Of a stretch of DNA of 17,541 bases, positions 1 to 7,600 are shown piece after piece. Made by a program: the position numbers and the translations under genes. The DNA lies in assembly GCA_964523735.1 (NCBI GenBank), contig CAZFYZ010000077.1:1-17541 (forward strand), in the 5' to 3' direction. Positions within the stretch are counted from its first letter, which is position 1. The number at the start of each line of letters is the position of its first letter. The notes beneath the pieces were generated by a model. That model was given only the letters and a program-made list of their open reading frames with translations. It was not told the origin of the DNA and ran no database searches. This DNA is from CAZFYZ01 sp964523735. Its GTDB lineage: Bacteria; Armatimonadota; UBA5829.

Positions 1-867
1 GCGCGCAGTCTGTCGCTCGGCAAGTCAGGCTTGATCGGCGTTGTCGTGACGCCCAGCATCCTGAGCGTCTTCGACACGATCATAGGGCCCATCGACCGGG
101 CGATACGCGCTGCCGGGTATTCGCTGCTGCTTTACACGACCTCGGGCGACCCCGAGAGTGAGCGTCTTTGTCTCGAAGACCTGATTCAGAAGAGGGTGGC
201 TGGAGTAATTGCTGTACCCAGTTCCCATCCAGCCGACAAGAAGTGCTACCAGGACGTGGTTGACAATGGCATCAAGCTCGTGATGCTGGACAGGTGCGTC
301 AAGGGCCTCAAGGTCCCGCAGGTCGGCGGCGATGACTACGAGGCCGGAAGATTGGCAACCGAGCATCTGATCTCCTTGGGCCATCGCCGGATTGCCTACA
401 TTGCGATCCCCCGAACCTCCTACGCCGGCCGTGAACGCGAACGCGGCTTCAGGGACGCGATGGCGTCTGCGGGGATCTGTGTTGACAACTCCATGGTTGT
501 TTTCGCCGGTCTTGGCGAGGAGTACGGGAAGATGGCAATGGATCACCTTCTGTGCCTGGGCAATCCGCCTACAGGCGTTGTGGCCCGCCACGATCTCACG
601 GCCATCGGGGCGATGCGACACGCGCTAGCCCGCGGCCTGCGTGTGCCGCAGGACATCTCCATAGTCGGCAACGCGGACATCTCTCTTTCCGATATGGTGC
701 GGGTGCCCCTAACAACCGTCCAACATCCGACCGCCGAGATGGCTGCCATGGGGGTACAGAAGCTGCTGATGATGCTTGATGGCGGGGAAGTGAAGCCAAA
801 GATCACGAGGCTGCCCGTGCATCTAGTTGTGAGATCGTCCTGTGCTGCTCCTGGAGTCTCTGCCTAG
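1..867 (+). CDS. LacI-family transcriptional regulator, 5'-truncated
   Basis: The frame is open from the first base of the window, so the N-terminal helix-turn-helix domain is cut off. The visible 288 residues begin at the hinge (ARSLSLGKSGLIGVVV), a typical LacI/GalR junction, and continue through the periplasmic-binding-protein-like effector domain. Family hallmarks are GDDYEAGRLATEHLISLGHR near residues 105-125, ERGFRDAM, and the VPLTTVQHP segment near the C-terminus. The family binds palindromic operators and releases them, or binds more tightly, on binding a sugar or nucleotide. It is clearly paralogous to the regulator at 7593-8672 (compare GLKVPQVGGDDY with GLKVPQIVSSDY). It converges on the secreted-protein block, its stop lying only a few bases from that block's last stop codon. 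Which operators it binds cannot be told here. The TTG at 31 is internal, not a start. Confidence 0.93.
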   Translation, partial: ARSLSLGKSGLIGVVVTPSILSVFDTIIGPIDRAIRAAGYSLLLYTTSGDPESERLCLEDLIQKRVAGVIAVPSSHPADKKCYQDVVDNGIKLVMLDRCVKGLKVPQVGGDDYEAGRLATEHLISLGHRRIAYIAIPRTSYAGRERERGFRDAMASAGICVDNSMVVFAGLGEEYGKMAMDHLLCLGNPPTGVVARHDLTAIGAMRHALARGLRVPQDISIVGNADISLSDMVRVPLTTVQHPTAEMAAMGVQKLLMMLDGGEVKPKITRLPVHLVVRSSCAAPGVSA

Positions 868-873
868 CTCCTA

Positions 874-2688
874 CTACCAAGCTGATCTGATGTCGTCGCT
901 GGTGCGCGGACGGACAGTCAGCACCGCCTGGCCGTCAATGGTCTCGATGCTGACGATGCCTGTCACTGCAACTGGACTACCGGTCTGGGACCGGAGGGTG
1001 ACCAGTTGAGCCGTAACCGCGTCGGGGCTGGAGAGCTTGGATATGTCTATCCTCAGTCCTGTGTTGCCCGTGCCGTCGGCAAGATTGCTGCCATCATCGA
1101 GGTAGAAGTAGGTGGGAGCCTCGGCCGAATCCAGGGCTGTCACGCTGCCCCAAACTCTACCCAGCAGCCCATTGGTTGTCCTCGTGCTCCGGTTGACCGT
1201 GCCGACCGGCCTTACTGCGGTTCCGGTGGCTCGCTGAACACTGTCTGCCTGGATGTGGAACTGTCCCGGGATTCCCGACAAGTATCCCTCAACGGTAATG
1301 GTCTCGCCTTCCAGCACGCCAGCAGAGCCGGAGCCACCAACGATCTTGACACCGGCTACTCGGTTGGGATCCTCGATGAAGAACCCGTCCGTGAACGCAG
1401 CGCCGCCGCAGGTTGCCGTGCCCGTCACGCCTACATAGGTTCCAACGGGTAGGTTCTTCAGTTCGGCGATTGACGTGACGATCGGCTCAACGCTCTTCAG
1501 CGCGAAGTGGCACGAGGCATCTCCGCCATCCGGCACCACTACGCTCTTCACCACAGCCGGGTAGGGGCTTTTCGACGCTTTGAGTGTCACATCTCCCGCG
1601 GGCAGGATTATCAGATAGTATCCATAGCTGTCGGTGACGGTGCCAAACCGCCCGTCAAGGGTAGATACCGCGGCACCCTCGATCGGCTGATCTGTGTCAG
1701 CTGTCCTGACGTAGCCACTGACGGTGCCTGGTCCGGTAGGACTCGCTTCAACCGTGGCGATCAGCCCCGTAAGGTCGTTCTCCCAGTTAGTCCCACCATT
1801 GCCAACGGCGAAGTCGAGGCGATCACCCGCCAGAACCGGCAAGATTAGCCACTTCTCCACGACTGGCGAAGCGCCCGAGGCATCGGAGTAGTTGTTGGCG
1901 TAGGTTCCCGCGAAACCGGAAACCACCCCCGTGAAGACTTGGAATAAGTTCTTCTGCAAGTGGCAGTGCGTGGACGTATTCGCCAGCCCGGAGAATCGAA
2001 GATGGGCTATCGCGTTCATGTCCCGTGGCGCGGTCCATCGAACAGACGCAGTCTCGCCCAAGTAGCCGGGGCGAATAGCGATGGTATGCGGCCAGGTCGG
2101 GTTCAGCGGGGGCAGGCAGCCCCCCTGTTCCTGTAGCTCTCCGTCGGACCAGCTCTTCAGAGCAAACCCGCCGGTGTAGCCGGCCGGATTCCCCGGAGCC
2201 TGCGCCACCTGCCACTGACGCAGCGGTTGCTTTGGGCTGGGATCGGCGCAGAACGTGTAGGGCACGAAGGTCCAGTTCGAGTCGATGTAGCCGTAGGTCC
2301 AGTCGCCTGATGGGTTCTCGATTCCCTGGAAGTCGTAACCCGCGTCCCAAATCTCCTTGACGAAGGCCAGCTGCCTGTTGAGCACGCTCGCCTGGCCGCT
2401 GGTTACAGTATGAACCACGATCGCCTGCTCGAATCCTGCCTTAGTGAAGCGAACCGTGTGCTCGCCTGGGGGCACTGCCAGTTCATAGTGCCCGGCAGCA
2501 TTGGTCACGGCTTCCAGGTCGAGATCTACCACGTGCACCCTGGCGTGCGCAACAGGCGGATTCCCGGGCTGGTCTGATGTCACAGTCCCGGCGATCTGTG
2601 CCGAGGCAGATCCCGCAAACACGATCAGGAAGAGCAGTGCGGTAGGTGCCAGTCTGACAACCACGTGTAGTCTCAAAGGCGCTCTCAT
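874..2688 (-). CDS. secreted modular protein: carboxypeptidase-regulatory-like repeats, NPSG domain, tandem OB-like C-terminal domain
   Basis: Predicted exported protein of 604 residues. The signal peptide is residues 1-30 (hydrophobic LAPTALLFLIVFAGSASA). Then come a carboxypeptidase-regulatory-like beta-sandwich (about 31-107), the shared NPSGDWTYGY module (112-315, with VRWTAPRDM at 217-224), a second regulatory-like domain (320-398) and a C-terminal pair of OB-fold-like segments (403-600, with FTDGFFIEDP and YFYLDDGSN). No catalytic residues are recognised, so a structural or glycan-binding surface role is inferred. It reads like a shortened paralogue of the larger protein at 3796-7307, sharing EIWDAGYDFQ and NRS..TTNGLL. 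I chose the ATG at 2688 because GAGG lies six bases upstream; the ATG at 2700 is also possible. The frame stays open to 3072, but that overlaps the pseudopilin gene and lies before the signal peptide. Confidence 0.85.
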   Translation of the reverse strand: MRAPLRLHVVVRLAPTALLFLIVFAGSASAQIAGTVTSDQPGNPPVAHARVHVVDLDLEAVTNAAGHYELAVPPGEHTVRFTKAGFEQAIVVHTVTSGQASVLNRQLAFVKEIWDAGYDFQGIENPSGDWTYGYIDSNWTFVPYTFCADPSPKQPLRQWQVAQAPGNPAGYTGGFALKSWSDGELQEQGGCLPPLNPTWPHTIAIRPGYLGETASVRWTAPRDMNAIAHLRFSGLANTSTHCHLQKNLFQVFTGVVSGFAGTYANNYSDASGASPVVEKWLILPVLAGDRLDFAVGNGGTNWENDLTGLIATVEASPTGPGTVSGYVRTADTDQPIEGAAVSTLDGRFGTVTDSYGYYLIILPAGDVTLKASKSPYPAVVKSVVVPDGGDASCHFALKSVEPIVTSIAELKNLPVGTYVGVTGTATCGGAAFTDGFFIEDPNRVAGVKIVGGSGSAGVLEGETITVEGYLSGIPGQFHIQADSVQRATGTAVRPVGTVNRSTRTTNGLLGRVWGSVTALDSAEAPTYFYLDDGSNLADGTGNTGLRIDISKLSSPDAVTAQLVTLRSQTGSPVAVTGIVSIETIDGQAVLTVRPRTSDDIRSAW

Positions 2689-2987
2689 TCTTGGCCTCAT
2701 AGGTGGTTGTTCCGCATTTCTCGGGGGGATCACCCGGCCATTCACTCTCAAAAGATCACCTTGTCTGCATTCTACCATGCTTGCGGCGCCCGATGAGGGC
2801 AATCCGACTTGAGAGTTGCCGGGGTGTCTAGACGGTGAGGCGAACACGAACTGGGCTTGCTGGGTTGCAGGAATGCTTGTGGTTGTCGGGATGAGCGCGT
2901 TCCGCCTCGGGAGACTCCCTCGTGTCCCGCGTTTCCCGAAGCGGCTGCGAATGGTTGACCGGACGCTCCTGCCAGAGAGCGCCAAGC
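2689..2987. other. Intergenic leader between pseudopilin and modular protein
   Basis: About 300 bases without a convincing gene. On the minus strand the region holds a possible extended -10 promoter at 2769-2777 and two imperfect copies of GGTGATC (near 2728 and 2754). No operator palindrome of the CAATCGATTG type, tRNA or clear terminator is visible. Confidence 0.5.
2769..2777 (-). promoter_or_regulatory. Possible extended -10 promoter element
   Basis: The minus strand reads CATGGTAGAATGC, i.e. TGG-TAGAAT, an extended -10 form. It resembles the CATGGTATAA of the two stronger promoters in this window. No good -35 lies 16-18 bases upstream, so this is weak. It would give a leader of roughly 70 bases for the protein starting at 2688. 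Confidence 0.35.
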
Positions 2988-3695
2988 CTACCTTAGCGGG
3001 TCGAAATTCAGGTTCAGATACTGCTCGTGATGGATCCACTTGGAGTGACCGTCGCAGAATGCGAAGTTGCATCCCCCGACGTGGACGTCAGAAGGCTCAT
3101 CAGTCCCGGGGCCGAAGTAGCCGTCACAAATGGCTTCTATCGCGCCGCTGAATTTGTTCTTGACCCCGGATCCCTCATCGATCAGCATGACGCATCTGGC
3201 GGGGCTCCTAACTTGCGAATCCGATAGCCTGGCTGGCAAGTCGCTGCGATGGAAGCTCTCACCGGCGAGGAAGCAGTTCATCGAGTAGCTAAGCCCAAAC
3301 GACCACGAGTTTCCCTTGGAGTCGCGGACCTTTGCGGTGTCGGACGGGCATAGATACACGTCCTTGTTCTTGTTCACGTACTTGAACAAGGCCCCTTGGG
3401 AGACGTCTACGCATTTGACACCGTGACGGCCCGGAGTGCCGAATATGAGCCATACCCAGTTCGACTTGCCACCACTCATATCACCCAGTGGTGCGCCTCC
3501 CGGGTACTTGCGCCATTCATCCAGATATAGCCGGAAGCCTGTTCCAAGTTGCCTGAGGTTGTTGAGACACCTTGCCTGTCGCCCTTTCTCCCTCGCTGCT
3601 GTGAGCACCGGGAACAGGATCGCCGCCAGAATGGCGATGATCGCGATCACCACCAAGAGCTCGATCAGCGTGAAGCCCTTCCTTGTTCGTCCCAT
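2988..3695 (-). CDS. Type II secretion/type IV pilin-like pre-pilin with H-X9-DG C-terminus
   Basis: A 235-residue pseudopilin. After a short basic leader (MGRTRK) comes the prepilin peptidase motif and hydrophobic helix GFTLIELLVVIAIIAILAA, then REKGRQARCLNNLRQLG, a common start to these proteins in Armatimonadota and Planctomycetota. The C-terminus contains DVHVGGCNFAFCDGHSKW, matching the H-X9-DG signature (H205, DG 215-216) of the DUF1559-like family. Such proteins are processed by prepilin peptidase and anchored in the inner membrane; most are expanded families of unknown specific role. The start at 3695 is supported by a strong AGGAGG four bases upstream, and an upstream ATG in the same frame has no such site. 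It sits between two paralogous modular secreted proteins on the same strand, suggesting one transcription unit. A stable hairpin precedes its ribosome binding site. Confidence 0.93.
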   Translation of the reverse strand: MGRTRKGFTLIELLVVIAIIAILAAILFPVLTAAREKGRQARCLNNLRQLGTGFRLYLDEWRKYPGGAPLGDMSGGKSNWVWLIFGTPGRHGVKCVDVSQGALFKYVNKNKDVYLCPSDTAKVRDSKGNSWSFGLSYSMNCFLAGESFHRSDLPARLSDSQVRSPARCVMLIDEGSGVKNKFSGAIEAICDGYFGPGTDEPSDVHVGGCNFAFCDGHSKWIHHEQYLNLNFDPLR

Positions 3696-3712
3696 AGTTC
3701 CTCCTCTCTCTT

Positions 3713-3784
3713 GTGGCCGGTATAGCATAGGGGAATCCGTGCCGGGGACTGACAGTGCAGACCCCGGCACGGCAATCCGGCCAC
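3713..3784 (-). repeat. Nested inverted repeat upstream of pseudopilin ribosome binding site
   Basis: The inner arms are 11 bp and perfect (CCGTGCCGGGG at 3737-3747 against 3762-3772), with a 14-base loop. The outer arms are 8 bp and perfect (GTGGCCGG at 3713-3720 against CCGGCCAC at 3777-3784). They are separated from the inner stem by 16 and 4 bases. No T-run follows on either strand, so it is not a canonical intrinsic terminator. Its place between the stop at 3796 and the AGGAGG of the next gene suggests mRNA processing, stabilisation or attenuation. Confidence 0.75.
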
Positions 3785-3795
3785 TATCTCTGGTG

Positions 3796-5829
3796 CTAGT
3801 CTGTGTTGATGTCCGTGTCAGACCGTGGGCGGATGGTCAGCACCTTGCCTCCGCCTATGTTCTCGATACCGACGACACCGGTTACCGAGATGGTCTTTCC
3901 GATCTGAGATCTCAGCGAGGTCAGCACGGCACCTGCCAGGTCAGGGCTGGTGAGATTGGCGATGTCCACTCTCACTCCCGGGTAGCCCGTACCATCGATA
4001 AGGCTGCTTCCGTCATCCAGATACAGGAACGACGGTATCTCTGAGGCGTCAACAGCAGTTATGTTGCCCCAGACCTTGGCAAGCAGGCCATTTGTAGTGG
4101 CGACGCTGCGATTCACAACGCCGACGGGCTTGACTTCCGTACCCGCCGCGATGTCGAGTGAGTCAGCCTGAATGTAGAGTTGGCCGGGTGAGCCCATGAG
4201 CAGGCCCTTCACGGATACCGTGTTGCCGACCAATACGCTGGCGGCGTTTGCGGCTCCGACTACCTTGATGCCGGCATTCCTATCAGGCTCTTCGATGTAG
4301 AACCCGTCGGTGAACGTCACGCCGTCGCATACGGCGATCTTGCCCGTGAGCTCGACGTCCGAGCCGATTGGCAGGTCCGCAAGGTCACCGATCCCGACAA
4401 GGACGGATGTGGACTCGGTGATGTGACCGGCAACCTGCGTCATATCGGAGCCGTGGCCGTCGGTGAACATGTTGAGCCCAAAGCCGATTCTGTCGCCAGG
4501 CACCACGTTGATGACGCCGGTGTAGTTCCACTTGAGTATGGCCGGTTCCGCGTAGTGCTCGATGTTCCCGGTCGCAATGGGCGTGCCGTTCAAGCGTACC
4601 GTGCCCGTAGTTGTGGCACCCTGCTCCCAGTTCGGATTGGCGTCGGCAAATTGCGCCGTTATCCTCACTCTGGCGCTCTTGGGCGCGATCCACTCAGCCC
4701 CAGGGGTTACGTCACCGGGACCGGGGTGTATGGATACCCCGCCGGCTTCGAAGTAGCCGTACCAGTATAGCCGTCCAGCTGTGAAGTTCTTTCCGACGAG
4801 GCCCAGCGCGGCACTGTCCGTACCCCAGCCGGAGATCCCGGCGGTGGGGGCATCGAACTTCTGCTCGGTGCTGTAGGGGGTGAGCACGGTCTCCGTCAGC
4901 CCGTTGTAGTAGCCATAGACCCAGTTCCCGTTGGGGTTTGACCCCAGTAGGAAGTCGGCCGCAAGGTCGGCGTCTATGTGATCAGACGGATGCAGTCGGA
5001 AGACGTTCGACGTGGTGCCGGTAACGGCAAGAGTGACCGATTCCGGCGTGTAGCCTGGCTTGGAGGCCGTGTACGTTGCCGTGCCCGGTGGCACGTTCAT
5101 GACGTAGTCTCCGAGATCCAGTGAGTAGGCGACGTAGTCCCCGGTACCATTGGCTACTCGAGCCCCGACTATCGGCTCGCCGGTATCGAAGTTGTAGACG
5201 AAGCCTTCGAGTTCTGCAGTCTCGAGCGCGAAGTCACCTGTCGCACTGCCATCTTCAGGCACATTGACAGTCTGTGTGACCGTCGAGTAGCCGTGTTTGG
5301 ATGCGCGAAGTGTGACATCACCCGATGGGACGGTGATTGTGTACTGGCCGTAGAAGTCCGTCAATGCCCTGAACCGCCCGTCCGCCGTCTCCACAAGGGC
5401 TCCTTCGACAGGGTCGGTGCTCGTGCCGGTGCCGACGACGGTTCCTGAGACGATGCCTGGGCCAGTCTGACTCGGCTCAACAGTGGCGATGACGCCAGTG
5501 ACATCGTTGACCCAGTTTTCGCCGCAGTTGACCGTGAAGTCGATGGCTTCGTTAGCAAGCACCCGGGTGATAGTCCACGTTCCGCTCTTGGGATTGGTGC
5601 CGTTCCCATCGGTGTAGCCGCTTCCGCCCGTGCCAGTGAAGCCGTCGACGGTCGTCTGGAACAACGGATAGTAGTTCTGCATGACTGTGCACGCAGTCGA
5701 CGTACCCCACGGCACCAGCCCCGAGAACTCCGCGTGGATGATCGCGGTCATGTCTCTCGGTGCCGTCCAACGGATGGACACGATCTCATTGACGTCTTGG
5801 CTGGGACGGACGCCGAGCAAGTGCGGCTG
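3796..5829 (-). CDS. Large secreted modular protein, C-terminal part (interrupted at assembly gap)
   Basis: C-terminal portion of about 677 residues; the start is lost at the contig junction. It opens in the middle of an NPNG-type module (HLLGVRPSQD, then SIRWTAPRDM, aligning with the same site in the 874-2688 protein). Two carboxypeptidase-regulatory-like domains follow (about 121-203 and 206-280), then another complete NPNG module (SNPNGNWVYGYY at 297-308, HPGPG, EWIAPKSAR) and a tandem OB-like C-terminal domain (about 477-675, FTDGFYIEEPDRN and FLYLDDGSS). No catalytic motif is seen. Together with the segment at 5964-7307 it probably forms one protein of about 1,120 residues, because the interrupted module resumes after only a few missing residues. 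The open frame continues left-to-right up to 5943, but the stretch beyond about 5829 resembles a racemase on the other strand and is not treated as part of this protein. Confidence 0.82.
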   Translation of the reverse strand, partial: QPHLLGVRPSQDVNEIVSIRWTAPRDMTAIIHAEFSGLVPWGTSTACTVMQNYYPLFQTTVDGFTGTGGSGYTDGNGTNPKSGTWTITRVLANEAIDFTVNCGENWVNDVTGVIATVEPSQTGPGIVSGTVVGTGTSTDPVEGALVETADGRFRALTDFYGQYTITVPSGDVTLRASKHGYSTVTQTVNVPEDGSATGDFALETAELEGFVYNFDTGEPIVGARVANGTGDYVAYSLDLGDYVMNVPPGTATYTASKPGYTPESVTLAVTGTTSNVFRLHPSDHIDADLAADFLLGSNPNGNWVYGYYNGLTETVLTPYSTEQKFDAPTAGISGWGTDSAALGLVGKNFTAGRLYWYGYFEAGGVSIHPGPGDVTPGAEWIAPKSARVRITAQFADANPNWEQGATTTGTVRLNGTPIATGNIEHYAEPAILKWNYTGVINVVPGDRIGFGLNMFTDGHGSDMTQVAGHITESTSVLVGIGDLADLPIGSDVELTGKIAVCDGVTFTDGFYIEEPDRNAGIKVVGAANAASVLVGNTVSVKGLLMGSPGQLYIQADSLDIAAGTEVKPVGVVNRSVATTNGLLAKVWGNITAVDASEIPSFLYLDDGSSLIDGTGYPGVRVDIANLTSPDLAGAVLTSLRSQIGKTISVTGVVGIENIGGGKVLTIRPRSDTDINTD

Positions 5830-5953
5830 GCCAACCAGCGCCATGACGCGGTGGTTATTGCCTGCTTCGGCGACCCCGGGCTGGATGCAGCGCGTGAAGC
5901 CACCGACGCGCCGGTCATCGGCATTGCCGAGGCCGCCTTTCACGCTGCCTCTT
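5821..5953 (+). pseudogene. Fragment of Asp/Glu/hydantoin racemase family gene at contig edge
   Basis: In the plus frame this stretch encodes QRHDAVVIACFGDPGLDAA followed by REATDAPVIGIAEAAFHAAS. That is a strong match in pattern to the conserved core of Asp/Glu/hydantoin racemases, including the catalytic-type cysteine in IACFGDPGLD and the PVIGIAEAA segment. It has no start and ends at the N gap, and nothing on the far side of the gap continues it. It is embedded in a domain of the opposite-strand secreted protein that should be continuous here. A chimeric contig end is the simplest explanation; a real insertion cannot be excluded. The left boundary is uncertain by about 20 bases. Confidence 0.6.
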
Positions 5954-5963
5954 NNNNNNNNNN
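5954..5963. other. Assembly gap (10 N)
   Basis: Run of ten N inside the large modular protein. The reading frames on the two sides differ by one base, so the N count is not the true gap length. Confidence 0.99.
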
Positions 5964-7307
5964 CAGCGGCGGATAGTAGCCCTCGTACCGTACGACTTCG
6001 GTGCTCTTCCAGCTCTTCGACACGATCCCGCCTACCGCTCCGCTCGGATCAACATCCCACTGTCTGAAAGGATCGGCAGGGAAGGGATTGTGGCCATTCG
6101 TGTAGGGGATGAACGTCCAGTTCGGGTCGATGTAGCCATACGCCCACTCGCCGGACGGGTTCTCCGTCGCCTGGAAGTCGTAGCCGGCGTCCCATATCTC
6201 CTGGACAAACGTCAACTGCTTATCGAGCGTGACCGTCTGGCCGCTGGTGAGTAACTGGGCGGAGGCTGCCGGTTGGAAGCCGCTCTTGGTGAAGCGGACA
6301 GTGCACGATCCCGGCGCTGCCATCACCTCGTAGTGCCCAACAGCGTCCGTGACGGCTTCGCTGTCGCTCTCGACTATCGACACACGAACATGAGGCAGCG
6401 GCGCATTCCCCTGGCTGGAAGTGACAGTGCCCGTGAGCATGCTTGTCTCGAGAGTCTGGTCGTAGACAACGTTCTCGCCGGAGCCGACGGTGACCGCGTG
6501 GGTCGCCGGGGCGTAACTCGCCTTGGCGAACGTGAGAGTGTAGGTTTCGGGAGGCACCGACTCGAACAAGTAGGCGCCGCCCCCATCGGTTGTGGTGGCG
6601 ACTCCCTCCTTGAGGGTAACAATCACGCCAGGGACCACGGGGTTGCCAGGCATGCTGGACTTGACGACTCCCGAGACTTGTCCTGGCATCGTAGAATCGA
6701 TCACGAATGTGAACTGCGTGGCATCACTGCCCCAATCGTCTATGATGCCGCCAGTCAGATCCATGATGTCTCCCTCGATGACATCAACGATCTCATTGCA
6801 GGTGACACCAACGGCACCCAGAACCTGGCCGGTCCAGAGCTCAACTCCGTTGAGTAACAAGTGGTTGTCGGTAGTTGCAAGCCCGTTGCCGCTCTTGAAA
6901 ACCGCAGTTACGCTGACCGGGCCGTTGTAGGGGGACGTCCAACGGACTGTTGGTCTGTGCCCCTCGGGGCTTGGGTGGTATCCGAGTGTGTGGGCCTCAA
7001 AATTGCCCCAGCCAGTGCTGGCGGGTGCGTCGGTAGAATTGCAGACCACGACACCTTTCGGCACCATTCCGTCGGCGAGGTCCGCGGACCAGGCGGGAAG
7101 ACCGAACATAGTCCCCCCGGCTGGGTACGGCGTGAACACCCCGATTACGTTCTCATAGTAGCCGTAGGTCCATACGCCATTCGGATTGCCATTGGTGGTA
7201 GAGTAGTCGACGCTCGCATCCCATGTCGTGGCGGTCGCTTGTCCTAGCGCTGCGCACAGACAGATACTCAAAACGAGCGCACATCGCACGATCGATTGTG
7301 CTGTCAT
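5964..7307 (-). CDS. Large secreted modular protein, N-terminal part (interrupted at assembly gap)
   Basis: The 448 visible residues start with a signal peptide (hydrophobic CALVLSICLCAALGQATA, cleavage near residue 26). They continue into a full NPNG module (27-205; NPNGVWTYGY at 41-50, HPSP at 111-114, VRWTSP at 121-126). Two carboxypeptidase-regulatory-like domains follow (208-286 and 290-366), then the first half of another module (EIWDAGYDFQ, NPSGEWAYGY at 383-392) that runs into the gap at YYPPL. The start at 7307 has AGGAG seven bases upstream. The sequence from 290 onward is closely related to residues 31-195 of the 874-2688 protein, indicating domain-level duplication. Its long leader contains two LacI-type operators. 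It is probably a surface or extracellular scaffold; no enzyme signature is visible. Confidence 0.85.
7286..7301. promoter_or_regulatory. Degenerate operator-like palindrome inside signal-peptide codons
   Basis: GCACGATCGATTGTGC is a 16-bp palindrome with one mismatched pair. Its core differs by one base from the CAATCGATTG seen elsewhere. It lies within the first codons of the large modular protein, so codon constraint may explain part of it. It may be a third, weaker operator of the leader. Confidence 0.35.
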
Positions 7308-7439
7308 TTACCTTCTCCTTTCTTTGTCTCTCTCCAATACGGTCTTGCTCTCACGCGCAAAAGTTCTCTGCTTGCAGGCACCTCCATTTCGACTAACAGT
7401 TGCGATCCGGCCGTCATCCCGCGTCTCTGCGCGGGTATG

Positions 7440-7449
7440 CAATCGATTG
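7440..7449. promoter_or_regulatory. LacI-type operator (leader copy 1)
   Basis: Perfect 10-bp palindrome CAATCGATTG with central CpG, preceded by G as in all three copies of the 11-mer GCAATCGATTG. It lies in the untranslated leader of the large modular protein. A small GC-rich hairpin (CCCGCG/CGCGGG, 7418-7435) is adjacent on the gene side. Confidence 0.75.
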
Positions 7450-7481
7450 GTGTATCAACGTGCACCCACACCGAGGATGCG

Positions 7482-7491
7482 CAATCGATTG
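7482..7491. promoter_or_regulatory. LacI-type operator (leader copy 2)
   Basis: Second perfect CAATCGATTG, exactly 42 bp from copy 1, i.e. about four helical turns, so both would lie on the same DNA face. The predicted transcription start is about 75 bases further upstream. Confidence 0.75.
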
Positions 7492-7540
7492 TCCATCGTC
7501 TTAGCCCCAGACGCGTTCGTGGTTCTCTGGGTTGTGCCGA

Positions 7541-7555
7541 CCAGCGGGACGCTGG
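7541..7555 (-). repeat. Short hairpin in leader of large modular protein
   Basis: Perfect 6-bp arms CCAGCG/CGCTGG around a 3-base loop, about 10-25 bases downstream of the predicted minus-strand transcription start. It could be an RNA stem-loop or an unrelated palindromic site; no T-run follows. Confidence 0.4.
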
Positions 7556-7571
7556 GCAGCTTCTGTTGTGG

Positions 7572-7600
7572 GTTATACCATGTTATTCCGGACTAGTCAA
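7572..7600 (-). promoter_or_regulatory. Sigma70-type promoter for the minus-strand secreted-protein unit
   Basis: On the minus strand, TTGACT (7595-7600) and TATAAC (7572-7577) are separated by exactly 17 bases. The -10 is preceded by TGG (extended -10) within CATGGTATAA, a 10-mer also present in the plus-strand promoter at 8734-8762. The -35 overlaps the stop codon of the LacI gene. The inferred start is near 7565, giving a leader of about 258 bases before the ATG at 7307. Confidence 0.65.

Noticed and set aside
25..621. 198-codon open frame on the minus strand
   Set aside because: It is antisense to the LacI regulator, has no recognisable domain, and the plus frame carries clear family motifs.
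2701..3072. N-terminal extension of the 874-2688 protein
   Set aside because: The extension overlaps the pseudopilin gene, lies before a clear signal peptide and has no recognisable domain.
4423..4770. Plus-strand open frames across the modular proteins (also 1006-1452, 1507-1848, 6273-6857)
   Set aside because: All are antisense to genes with clear signal peptides and repeated domains. None shows a known motif except the racemase fragment at the gap.
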